NCBI GenBank assembly: GCA_029207755.1
Contig: JARCOQ010000002.1
Location: forward strand, 87,074,087 to 87,138,086
Source: Chamaea fasciata
Lineage: Eukaryota > Chordata > Aves > Passeriformes > Sylviidae
Direction of reading: 5' to 3'
Length of the DNA stretch: 64,000 nucleotides
Below, in pieces: positions 1 through 12,200 of the stretch; within the stretch, counting starts at the first letter, position 1; each line of letters opens with the position of its first letter. A program made the translations under genes and the position numbers. The notes beneath the pieces were generated by a model, which ran no database searches, was not told the DNA's origin, and saw nothing but the letters and a program-made list of their open reading frames with translations.

Positions 1-2152
1 GAGGAATAAATATGCAGGGAAGCTCATTTTAATTCCTCAGTTAATAACTTAGATGGAGAAGATGCACACTCTCCTAGATCAATGAGACAATTTGGGCATT
101 CTTTTATTGTTGATTAGTGAATGTGAAAATGACCTCATTTCAAGGGCATCAAGTGATTTCTTTTTCTCTGCACTGGTATAACACAAGTGAATATTGTGAG
201 CACTTTTTCTACCCGGGCTGCTGTACATACACTTTTCCTCTGTGACACACAGTGACATCAATCAAAAATCATCAGGACTTTGTAAAGAGGTCTCTAAAAG
301 TTACACAGACTCTCTAACAATAATCTCATTTTTCCTTAAGACTCACCCTGGAAAAGGGAGACCTTGTTCATGGAACATTTCCAGTGGGCTGCAGGACTGC
401 AGTTAGGGAGTTCTATGTTACTCGAGCCAGAATCAGTCTCACTTTCACTTGCAAAGAGGCTACAGTTAAAGAGAGAATAATTTTCCTCCACACCCCTGCA
501 ATGAATATTTCTAGAATATTCATATTTTTAGTGTACTTACTATAATTTAAGGATTTTACCATACAACTATTCATATTTTAAAATACTTGCTACCTAATAC
601 TCTTTCAACTTCATTATTTCTCCTCCTCATTATTTATTGACTTGAGGCTATGACTGGTGACTTAGAGATAGATGCCTTTTGCCCCTATAAGTACCGAACT
701 GTTAGGTTTTAAAGTCCTTTACATTTATTAGGGTTTGCCAGTAAGACGAGACATAGACTGTAAGAGGGCTATGGGTGTCTCTGTGCTTCTGCCACCCCAG
801 CTTCCCAACTACAGCACTCACAGTATCTGTCAGTGAGAGCAGTGACTGCAGTAATCTTTGCATTGTTATTATCACTTGCCTAGGGAAAGCATGGGTGCTA
901 GGCAGGATTGAGAAGCAAGCGCTTTCTGCCTGAACATCCTCCACAGCTGGAATAACTGTGCCCCCCGTGACAAGTTATGGGATATGAAGAGAGGAGAAAC
1001 ATGCCTCCTCTCTTTTGTAGGTTGTCACTGGGTTGGGGAAGGGGGGGGGGCTGCACTTGGTATTATGAAGAGCAGGTCATGACATTACATTAAAAGGCTA
1101 GTAATAAATGGGTCCATTAAACTTGGGTGGTAATGAAGAACACAGGAAACTTTTGTAGCAATAATACTGCAAACATGACAGGATGTTTTAGTACTTCCTT
1201 GGTCCACGATGATCTGCTTCTCTAGGGTTTGCTGAAGGATGCTGAACACTCTTCTTCCCCATTCTCCATGCAGGCGCTGCACCCACCTGTGTTCTCCCAG
1301 AGGATATAGACCAGACTACATCAGTGATTTTGACTAAGGTAGAAATGCATGTGTTTTCTAATGCCAGAAAACAACAAATATGATAAATGAAATCTAAATG
1401 AAAACTAATGCAAGAATTCCATCAAAATCACTCCAACTGAAAAATGTAAAGCACATTCATAATACAAAATAAAAGATGGTCTGTTATTTTCTTTTCCTTT
1501 GTCGTGTTCCGGAAATGTGTCCTTCTGCTTTGCTTTTTACGATATGTACCTGAAGTATTCTGTAGCAAAATAAGGAATCTTAAACAAGATCTCTACAAAG
1601 AAAATCCTGTTGGGAATGACACCGGGGCATTTTCTGAAGGACACTTATTTTTATGATGAAAACAGAATTTAAAATGAAAGAAAGAGAGAGCATTTCCCTA
1701 ACTGAAAAACAGATTGAATAGCTGTAGCAGGGGTGTGTGGATGAAGACTGTAGCTAGGAAAGTACAGAGAGCCTGTTGAAGGGGTGGAGGGCAGGTGGTA
1801 CAGATTGGCAAGACTGTTGGATGTGGGCTGGTAGAAATGTGCATTGGGAATAGTCATGAGGGAGACAAGAAGTGTTGCTCACACCAGAAAAAAACTTTTT
1901 GAGGTACAGGATGAATATCATGAAGATTCAGAGAAATATTTTGCCATAAAACTTTATGCTTTTCTCTCAGTACTAAGGACATTTTCATATTCATTCATTC
2001 CTTTTTTCTTTTTTCTTTTAGCTTACTAAAATAAAACCAAAAAAGGAAACTTTAACAAGTCCTCTTTTTTCTTAAGAGAAAAATTAGGAGAAAAAATAGA
2101 AATGTGGTGGAAGACACCTAACCTTGTGTCTTCCTTTGTGTTCCTACATGCT
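1..2152. other. Unassigned AT-rich DNA
   Basis: I see no gene, RNA gene or recognisable mobile element. Open frames are short (about 80 codons or fewer) and have no family resemblance. A run of ten G lies at 1041-1050. The stretch reads as ordinary non-coding vertebrate DNA. Confidence 0.6.
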
Positions 2153-2196
2153 TTTTTTTTTTAATTTTTATTTTTTTTTTTATTTTTTTTTTTTAG
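2153..2196. repeat. T-rich low-complexity tract
   Basis: Runs of T broken by single A or AA residues. On the reverse strand it reads as interrupted poly(A). I see no retroposed body attached to it. Confidence 0.8.
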
Positions 2197-5100
2197 TTCT
2201 GAAGTAGAGGAGTAGGGATCATCCCACACAACAGGAAATGTACGTTGAAAGTCAAATGAATCTGCATGTCATATGAGTTCACAAAGTCCAAATCCTTAAT
2301 GAAAAAGCATCAGCTGCCTTGCCATGTCTGTGGTTGGAACTGCAGGTTGCTTTTTGTTATTTAAAGAAAAAACATTTTGTTTTCGAACTTCTCATATGTC
2401 ACTAACAATAAGGGAAATATTTTAAAGAGAATAACAAAAATCAAATTAACACAATTACACAACTTTATGCCACTCATGCATTTACAGCAGAGTGAAAGAC
2501 ATATTTCTAACAAATAAAATTCTGAACTCAGTATTAAAACTGCATTATCTGTCCAGAATGATGTGATTGTATTGAAGAAAAAAAAAACTAGATTCAGTCA
2601 AGAACTGTATTTAATATTATATTGGATATGAAATGGAAAGTTTTTATTACTGGACAATGAAGGCATTATATAAATTGCAAAGTTTTTATCAATGTTGATG
2701 GATACTGAATACCCTGTCAAATTAATCCAAAGCTATCATATGACTGATAACATTTGCAGAAGTAACTAATGTAATTATAGTCAGTCCATCTCTTGTCGAA
2801 TGAAAACCTCAAATCCTCCATGATCAATCAATGGGAGAATGTGCTTAGCTTCATCAGTGGTGCCTGTTCTAAAGATGATCTCCCTGAAACTGAAAATCAC
2901 CAACAAACTTCACAGATTTTATCCTTTGTCAACACCAAAATATAGCAAGATCATCTGTTGTACACAACAGGTGTGGGTCTTGGTCGCCAGTGATGGCCCT
3001 GCCACTGGGATGTAATGACTTGAGCTTCAGGAACATAAAGGAATTGTATTTTTTTCTACTCCTACGAAAGACAATCAGCATACACCAATGCAAAAACCAC
3101 ACAAAAGAAGAGATTTAGGGTTGTCAGTTACATGAAAATTCTGTGTAGTCTTGCCTTGGCTGGTGGCCAATAGCAGGTCCAGCAGGAAAATTCTGCAAAT
3201 GGTACCTCTGATCCTTAATCCTCATACATCCACCAGCTTGTGTTAGAGGCATCTCCTGACTGAGAGATTGCATTTACAACCTGTATTTAATGGGTCCACA
3301 CAGCCCTTTCCACTATTAAATTAATTTACATTTGTATCCCTTTGATGTTATTACCTGTAACACAAGCAGCATGGCATACTATGTGTTCACTGTTGTAGCC
3401 CCCTCAGGCAACGTGTCACCTCACTCATGTTGTTTCCTGTCCATCAATAAACCCAACAAAGTAGTTATCTATAGAGTTTTGTGGGACCCAGATGGGATCC
3501 AGTGCCTTTTAGGATTGTTGTTCTTTCAAATCAGGGATTTAGGTGGAAAATGTGAAGGTAAGGCCTTATATAGTTGTATAATTCCTAGTACAATGATAGT
3601 AAGTAGCATGAACAACCTCTGGCCCTGATTACCCTTTCCTCTGGCTTGCAAGAGCTCGTATCCCTTACCAACTTGTTCTTCTCAGTTCCATTGCAGACGC
3701 TATTTTTAACATAATTGCTTTATCTTTCCTGAAACTTTCCAAGCAGCCCTCAATTATTATTCAATAATAACATACAGTGGTCAGTTCAACAGGCTAATTA
3801 TAAGATGCAATGCCATGAAAAGTATTTCATTTTATCACTTCTACATTTGTTGCCTTTTCCTTTCACTCAATGCCCTCTGTGTCTTACTGTAGAACACAGT
3901 AGTGAGGACTACTCACTGCTTTTCTCTGTACCACTCATTATTATATATGTCATCTCCTATTCTTTTTGCTTCACACTAAATAATCTTTTCAATTTCTTTT
4001 CATATGAATACTCCCTATCCAACTAATATGTATTTTGTGCCCTTTTTCAGACCTTTCTTCTTCTACTGTATCATTCTGAAATGTGACTGAAACCCGGTAG
4101 AGTATTCAACATGACTATGAAACCTCCATTTATAGAATGACATTATAATAATTCCTGTATTAGTCTCCATCCCCTTCTTAATATAGCCTAACATCTGAGA
4201 ACCTTATCAAAAAGTGAAATGTGAAGCAATTAAATCTACAATATGTAAATCTGAACCTGACAGGCCTATAAGAAAGATATCCTTTATGTATAAAAAATAA
4301 AACTCACTCTGAATTAAGGGAACAAACAAAAGATGGTGCATAGGGAGTGTTAAAGAGGATTAATAACAAGAAATGGCTGTAAGACCTTCATCACAAAATC
4401 CATGAGCTAAATTCTGCTCCCCATTACAACCTCAATGGATACTATGAACATTAGTAACCTGCAATTATGTTGTATAAAGGCAGCTGAGTTGCATTGTAAT
4501 TAACATCCTTTAGGGTGACCACAGTAATTTTAAATGTTATCATTGAATATACAAATGAAAGTGGAAGGTGTTGAATATTCTATAGCAAAGTTGAAGTGGA
4601 TGTCAGTTTTATATATATATTTCTTTCTCATATCACATTGTGATAAGCAGGCACCCACAGAAGAATTTCTCCCTCGTAGAAGTGCAGGGAACCACAACTT
4701 GAAAATTGTCCAAATTTTTTCTCAGTCTTGTCCAGATTTATTAAATAATACCAGCTATAGATTTTGAAATTAAGATGGCAGTGATAAATACTGTTATAAT
4801 TACAGAAATATCCCCTGGAACACATCTTCCCTGAGGAAAGCCTCAAGGCTGATGTAAAACTACATGTTCTAGTGCAGTCTCCTGGCAGGGTGTACCAGAA
4901 GAGTCATTGGAGTGGATTTAGAGAACAGAGATTGTAGTACACCTATGCTTCTTTTCCTCTCTAGAGGGATTCATGGTTCTGGGCAAAAATCTTGCTGATG
5001 ATTTGGAGACAACAGTTTCCCTTTGCGGTCATCAAATATTTAAAGCAAAACCTATGGAAGCGCATTGTGAGAGTAAGATGTGCAGCACTGATGAGTTAGA

Positions 5101-7955
5101 TGTTTGCAGTTCCAAGCTCTGGGTAATGGTTTCAGTGGCTGAAAATAAGAAAAGCAACTAAAAATTGTAGTAAATGAGGAATTTTAATACAGGTGTGAGG
5201 TTTAGCTAATCCTTTGTACTTCACCCAGTAACATTTATAGTCCCAGATATCCGTGAATATCTGACTTTTGGTGCTGGCATTAAGAGTGTTTAGAGAGAGC
5301 CAGAAAAGATTGTTTAAACTTATATAAGGCTGTTGCAGTTGTATGAGCTCTGTAGTTTTCTTACAAGGACACCAGAAATATGAAAAAATATCATAAAAGA
5401 AAATGATATACATGTCTAGCAGACTAATGCTGCCTAAACCACAAAAACCTTCACAATTTTCCCTACAGTAATCTGAGCAGCTGCAGATTTTTTTTTAAAA
5501 CATTGTTAGTTGATCTCTGTTTCTCTTCTGCTTATCTCTTCTTGTTTCTTGCATGAGAACTTTTGTGTGTGGATCTCAGTCTTCATGGGAGGCCATTACT
5601 GTGCTGTAGTGAATAACCTGCTCCACAGCTCAGTGGTCTGCAGTACTGAGGGTTTCTGCTGCTCCATGAATGGCTTCAACCTCAGCTCTTATATTTCAGT
5701 GAAGTTTGTAAAGCCGTTTTGTGTTGTTCTACAAACATTCCTTGACTCCTTGTTAGCTCTTGATTTCATCCATTTACACATACATGGAAAACAGAACAAT
5801 TCCTTCAGTCTAAAAAAATAGGTGTCTCACTGCTTGACAGTGACAGAGCAAAGCAGTGCTGCTCAACAAATGAAAAGGCGAATATTTTATCTAATGGAAA
5901 CATGACAATTAATTCTTCCAGCAGACAAAGTATAATTTTTAAGGGATCCTTTTTAGACCTTGGACTTTGGCATTGGTACTGTCTAAAATTTCCAAACTTG
6001 TGGCAAGTTCCATAGGGCTTATAAACTCTTCAGGCTGTATCAAAATTGTCTCTTTCCTACAATATTTCCTAACATGAAAGCTACTTGGGCAGACTAAATA
6101 TTTCCCAGATGGAGATGAAATAAACCTTTTTATCTGAAAATAGTCCTTAAACATGTGCTCAGCTTAAATATGCTAGCAGATCATTTGAACCAGGATGTTT
6201 CATATGTAACTGTGGTGAAAAACTGGAGTTCTAGACTCTACATAACTCTGCTTTTGCCTTTTCAGGTAATAGAAATAAATCTAATACGTGCCATATCATT
6301 TGGTACCATAAAAGAAAAAAAAAAAAAGGTGAGAATTCCGAACTAAAAACAAAGGAAAGTGCCTTACATACAGCTTTTGAGTAAAACTGCTGATGTTTTG
6401 GATTGATAACTCTTTAAATTAATAATACATTTAAATAAATACCTAAATTGCAATGGAATTTCATGAATTTCATGTTATATCTACATTAATAATACCAAAT
6501 GAATTAGTCATGATTAATGTGATAAAAATATCAAATGAATTAATAATGATTGCCCCCGCATTGCAAAATGGGCAACACTTTATAATAAGTGGCAAATCAT
6601 TCTTATTTCCTTTGGTATTTCTTGCAATAATTTTAATCATGATGAATTCTCTTGGAATTCAGGCATATATAATGCAAGATTCTATAGGAAGACCATTGTA
6701 ATTTAGCATAATTTTACTAAAAGCATTAATTTTCAAGCCTGCCACTATATTTTGGGTCAGATCCAGGCTGAACTTAGGCATTTTGAAGTTTTCCCCCTGG
6801 CACAATGTAGCTTTCATGGGAAGTCCCTCAGAGTTGTGGATAGTGGGTAGGTGAGCAAGTCTCGTGAGTGAGTGAGCCAGCCTGTTCATGATAAATGAAT
6901 TCTATCAAATCAAGCTTCCAATTAAAAATCACCTTGTTATGGTACCTTTAAAAGTATTAGCTTTTTAAAACATATTTATAAATTAAAAATTAATACTAAT
7001 AATTTTTTTCAGTCTTAATGTCATATCTAATAAATGTTGACGGTCTTGTAATGTCAATTCTCACGTTAGGGAACTCTGTTTCCTGGGATCCCTCATCTTC
7101 CCATAGAAAATCTCACTGCTATGAATTGATTTTTTGCAAATGTTTGATCTGTGGTCTTGATCCTGTGGTGAGTAGGCACATCACAAGGCCAGCAAAACCA
7201 TGCTTGAGTGGACTTGGAGGAGAGGAAGACTTGGTAAACTTAAAGAATGTTTTATTTTTGGTAACAGAAGTGAAAAGAAGAAAGTGTGAGCAAAACTAGA
7301 GGTGACTGTATGCTAGACCTGCCCTAAGTCTGCATGTATGCACAAATGCATCCACAAACATTACACTCTTGAGGAATTTCTCTAGTAGAGATGTTTGTGG
7401 TACTTTTAAAAAATACAGATAAAGCAAGGAAGCTATTAGATCAACATGTACATAGAGCTGTCATGTAGGAAAAGTCAAGAATGATTTCTTGGTGGATAGT
7501 TTATTTTGTTTTGAGGCTGTGGGCACCCAGCATGGGTAATGTCTTGAGCTGAGAGCCTTACCCTGGTCTGCAAGCACTGATATGGTAAAACGCTCCAGAC
7601 TAACAAACAGCAGAACACAGATTTCCCTTCACATGCCACAAAAACTATCAGTTAAGCATCTGGGATTTTTTTTTTTGTTTGTTTGCTTGAGTTACACTTC
7701 TTTTATTATTTTATTTATTTGTTAAAAATGTCATTTATGTACTTTCAAATACACATCCTTTTCTGAGTTTGTAAGGAAAAGGGTTGTTGTCAGATAGTCA
7801 CCCTCTGAGTACAGCTGAACATTTTTCTCTGTGGTGATACATCCCAAATGGTATATCAGAGAAAATACTTCTTCCATAGTGGGAAATGTTGTCTTCATTG
7901 CTGTATCTCCTGAGTTTGGACTTCTTTGGTTAATTAACCCTGTTCCCATATTTAG
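2197..7955. other. Unassigned AT-rich DNA
   Basis: No recognisable gene or mobile element. The longest open frames (for example 3332-3628 and 5510-5821, forward) are about 100 codons, which is expected by chance over this length, and neither resembles a protein family I know. Short A and T runs occur at about 6308-6328 and 7659-7682. Confidence 0.55.
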
Positions 7956-8499
7956 TGGGCTGGCCTTGGCTGGATGCCAATGAAGACACCCCATCACTCC
8001 CCAGCTAAACAGGGAAGGGAAAATAAGATGGAAAGGACTCATAGATTGAGATAAGACATTTTACTAAAGGAAAAGTGAACCTTTGCATGTGCACGAGGAA
8101 AATGAAAAAAAAAGTGTAATTATTAACTTCTCATTGGCAAGCACTGGCAGCCACTTCCTGGGAAGAAGAGTTTCAGCGGGCATAGCAGTTGCTCTGGAAA
8201 GCAAACGCTGTCAGTAACAATGCACCCCTCTTCCTTCCCCTTTCCTTAGCTTTTATATCTGAGCTGATGTCATATAGTATGAAATATCCTTTTCGTTAAT
8301 TTGGGTCTGCTGGCTGACTTATGCTCCCACTCAGTCCCTCGGTGGGGGCTATTAGAGAGACAGTGCTGATCCTGTGACAGTTCTGCTCAGAAGTAGCCAA
8401 AACACTGATGTGTTACCAACACCTTTCCAGCTACCAGTGCAGAGCACAGCACTGTGAGGGCTGCTGTGGGGAAAAAGAACTCTAGCTCAGTCAGACACA
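7956..8499 (-). mobile_element. Avian ERV LTR, reverse strand
   Basis: Read on the reverse strand, this is an LTR of a type I know to be abundant in birds. It begins TGTGTCTGACTGAGC at 8499. It has a GATATAAAAG TATA box after an upstream block related to the family's ATGACGTCAT region, and a late block reading TTATCTCAATCTATGAG. The ends are TG...CA. A second, older piece at 59226-59440 shares the ATTGAGATAA block, which supports the call from within the window. Flanks show no clear target duplication (TTTAG on the left, ATACA on the right). It is therefore either an old solo LTR with eroded flanks or the 3' LTR of a truncated provirus whose interior lies at 8500 and beyond. The exact family name cannot be given without a library search. 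The left end is approximate. Confidence 0.75.
8250..8259 (-). promoter_or_regulatory. LTR TATA box
   Basis: GATATAAAAG on the reverse strand, inside the LTR at 7956-8499 and downstream of the U3-like half. Its position fits the proviral promoter. Activity is not shown. Confidence 0.6.
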
Positions 8500-9210
8500 A
8501 TACACCTTTAAAGTTTTAATCTTTATCAAAGACATCTTAAAATGAGTATCTTGAGCAGCTCTGCAACTTCTTGCTGCTGGACTGATTTTCTTCCATTTTG
8601 GCTTTGCACAGACAGAAAATTGCATTAAGATCAGCATTCTTGGTGGACAGATTTTAAACATCCTATAGGTTTCAGAGGGCCATATTGCTGGCTTTGGTTT
8701 CCTTTCATTTTCTTTGGTCAGTTGGGTGAAACCAAAAATAACTTCAATCCTTATTGTATGACTCAGGAGCCCCATCCAAACATCTGGGGTTCTTTTCTGG
8801 ATGTAGGAATGGAATGCATTAGAGAAAAAAGCTGCACCTAAAGTGAATCCCTCAAATTTAACAGTGGATGAGACGAAGCCTTTTGAGATTTTCTTAACCA
8901 GTAAACCTATAATTTCCTTAGAGGAATTTTGATCTCTGCTTTTCCCAAGGGATAAATTGCCTACAAACCCTGTCATAACATCTTCGAGTTGAAGGCTTAA
9001 TGGGTTTTGCAGGTAAGTCAGTAGTTTGTTCTTAAAATTCTTTACAAGCAGAAGGAAAGGGACAGGAGGAAAGGAAGTGAAGTGGATGCAAGGCAAGGAA
9101 AGGGAAATAAAGGCAAGGGACCACCAATGCAAACCATCCTTTTTTTTTCTTTTTATTTTTTTTTCTTTTTCCTTTTTTTTTTTTTTTTTTTTTTTCTTTT
9201 TTCCCCACAC
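8491..9210 (-). CDS. Unidentified long open frame next to an LTR
   Basis: A 239-codon open frame. The first 25 or so residues are Lys-rich because they are read from an A-rich tract, so the real start is unknown and may lie inside or upstream of the frame. The remaining ~210 residues are mixed-composition and uninterrupted, which is unusual in DNA this AT-rich. A hydrophobic stretch lies near residues 28-56 (SLAFISLSLPCIHF and PVPFLLLV). The middle includes LQLEDVMTGFVGNLSLGKS and the C-terminal part is basic. The stop codon falls in the first bases of the LTR at 7956-8499, on the same strand. It could therefore be a decayed 3' proviral frame, a host exon or retrocopy interrupted by the LTR, or chance. 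I recognise no family or catalytic motif. Confidence 0.25.
   Translation of the reverse strand: MWGKKKKKKKKKKEKEKKIKRKKKDGLHWWSLAFISLSLPCIHFTSFPPVPFLLLVKNFKNKLLTYLQNPLSLQLEDVMTGFVGNLSLGKSRDQNSSKEIIGLLVKKISKGFVSSTVKFEGFTLGAAFFSNAFHSYIQKRTPDVWMGLLSHTIRIEVIFGFTQLTKENERKPKPAIWPSETYRMFKICPPRMLILMQFSVCAKPKWKKISPAARSCRAAQDTHFKMSLIKIKTLKVYCV
9139..9201. repeat. T/C-rich low-complexity tract
   Basis: A poly-T tract with scattered C on the forward strand (A/G on the reverse). It supplies the Lys-rich beginning of the open frame at 8491-9210. Confidence 0.85.
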
Positions 9211-9211
9211 T

Positions 9212-12200
9212 GATGCTGTAATCCGGTTTGTTGTGGGATTTTTTATTACTGGGATTTAAGAAATGACCCTTCAGAAAATTCTATTTTCCTCCCCCAAAAT
9301 TTATATTAAACTCTGAAAGATATGCATGACATCATGATACTACCAAATTCAGTCATTATATATAGATTTCCAAGCAAGTATATAAAAAATAGATGTAAAT
9401 GCTCCCAAATTCTGTGTTACCTATATGAAGGTAATAAAATGCAAATTCCTTTATTGTTTAAGCTTTTGTTTTTTTCGTCTACAAGACTAAAAATAGGAGG
9501 TAAGTACAGAGCAACAGCCTGGTGTATGACTTTTTATCCACATTTTATGCATACAATAGTAATCACTAAGCATGAATAAAAATTACATTAGTTCTTCTAC
9601 AAATGACATTTTCTAAAGACAGACTATTTTTAAACAGATACCTAAATAAAAATGTATGCAGCTGCAAGCTTAAAAGGCCACTGGAAGTTATCAGCATGGA
9701 AAGCATCACCTACAAACAGACTCTGTTTAAAACAGGACTTAATTTAACAGCTGCAACGTATTTAATTTTGCATTTTTGCTGTTTAGTTTTCTAGCAGTTA
9801 CATGTAGCTTTTTTTCTTTAATTGACCATTTCCATATTATATATAGGCCATCACTAAATACTTGTATGTATTTAGTTAGCTTGATCTAGTCTAGCAGGAA
9901 AAGTCAATCAAGACAATTATTTGATATCTGAAATAAACAATTTCTGTTAAAGAAACATCTAGGAGATACAGACCAACACAAATTTGGCTGGAATTTTTAA
10001 ATCAGGTTAAACTCTCTCATTCTTATAACCAAGGTATTTCTACCTTTCCAACACTGATGAAGTTTAACCACCTGCCATAATGGTATTTACTTTTCTGGTT
10101 TATTGAAATAAGATAGAAGTATTTGTGTAGAATACATTTAACCCATTTCAGATTTTTATTTTAAGATTGAAGAAATTACTCAGGCTACTACATAATCATT
10201 TTAAGGAATATTTCTTGGCTTTCTTAGTCAAAACACAATAGCAAGATAAAATACAAGACCCACTAATTGTATGATCATGTTCTGCGTTAATAAATATCAT
10301 GGAGTTTTTCAAGAATTTTGGGAGGTTAATTTTCTAAAAAGATGAGAACTCAGTATTTCTCAGCCCAAGAGAACTAGTTAAACGATAATATTTAAACTAG
10401 GATTGCATCTGTTTCCTTAAAATATAGACTAAGAAATTTTATTCCTCAATTCACCACAATATTCCAATACAGTTTTAAAATACAGATGTTTTGTCTCTAG
10501 TTGTTTAGTACTTATTTTGATATATTTTTTCCTGCCTAGATTGCTACATTTAATATGAAAAACATTTTTTTTACTTTTATTTTTTTAAGTTGAACATTAC
10601 AAAAAGTTTCTCTCTTCCACCCTAACTTTTTAGAATCCGACTGAAGGCTAAAAACTGACGATTTGTTTCTCTGCTTAACTTGAGCAAAAATATGTCCTGC
10701 TTCAATGGAACATAAGTGATTTGATGGGGCAGCAGAATAATTTAGCATGCAGATTTTAGAAAGGAAATTCTTAAAGGGAATATACCTAGAAACTCTGAAA
10801 ATGTTAATAAAAGGTTCTTCACTCTAAACCACTGGTGACATTTGAGGGCAAAACCTTTTAGGTTTTGATCTGCCAAGGTCAAGAAATACAGACTCACTTC
10901 CACATATTTCTCCCACATCTGGAAGGAGAGTCTAAGAAATGAAAAATGCTCTTGCAGATATATCCTTTTCTATTCAATCTTATTGCAATTATTATGACAA
11001 AAAGAATCTTTACTAATAATTAACTTTGTCTGGATCTGTGAAACCAACTAGTAATATCTTGCTATTAGTCTGTAGCCTGAAAAACCTTTTCATCTGTATG
11101 CTTTTATATTTATTGTCCAAGGGTGATTTGGGCCATTCATTAAGAGAAGTATCTCTATTACTTTGACAAAAAGGTGATAACCTTGCCTTATTCTGGCCCA
11201 GGTATTTATTAATGACTCCCAGATACCATTTTCCAGTACTATGCACCGCAGTATTTTAATATGATGTAAAAACTTGGATAATAAACGTATCCTCAAACCA
11301 TTCTTACAACTCCCAGTGATTGTGATGACAATGCTCACAATGCTCTGTTAGATTGTTTTTAAAGACTGCTCCAGCCAGCATGCTTCATCTGGAGACACTT
11401 TTGCAGGCATTTCATGGCCTCTGGACTTTCCTTCAGTCAAGCTGTGTTTCTTGCTGGAGGGGGTGCATTGCCACACAGCCCCCTAAAGTTTTCTGGTACC
11501 TGTCCTGCACAGGATTTTTCTGCAGGAGATTCATCCTTGACTCCATAGATCCTTATGTGAGTGACCCAGGTTGGCAAAGCCTAGTGACATCCCAGTTCCA
11601 AACTTAGGCAATATCATCTGCAGGAGCCCAAGTTCAAGGAAAGTTAGATGAGAAATTAGGAGCTTCAGATGCTTCAGTAAAGGCCTAAAAAGTTGTCACC
11701 AGTGGACAGTGGTCCTTTGCATGGTGTTGGTTATCTGCCCTGCCTAAAGGACTGTGAGTGCTCCCCATCTCCACTGGAGCCAGCACCAGTTGTGTTTTTC
11801 CCATTGCCTTATGCATAAAAAGCAAGACCCTGTTATTTTGCTCTGTTTAAACTATTTAAGTTCTCTTGTCAACTACCACTAGCTCCTAGAAGCTTCAGGT
11901 CCCTCATCAGTTATCTAAAGGGTTTATTTCATAGCTTGTTTGAACAGTTCACCGAAGTAAAGTACCAACAAAATCTGCATTACCAATATAAGATTCTTTT
12001 TTAGTCATTGATGAAGAGCAATTGAACTAGTAAAACATGATAGGAAAATAATATGAGAAAAGGTGCAAGACCTGGTAAGCCCAGTTTCAGAGGTAGTAAG
12101 TGTAGCTGCTAAGACATTACATACATTCTTCCAAAGATGCCACTCAGTCACAGAGCTTAAGATGGGAATTTATGCATATCTTCCCTAGTTATGTGTTAAA

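Noticed and set aside
9008..9018. Strong splice-donor-like CAG/GTAAGT on the forward strand
   Set aside because: It is on the opposite strand to the long open frame here, and no forward exon or matching acceptor could be supported.
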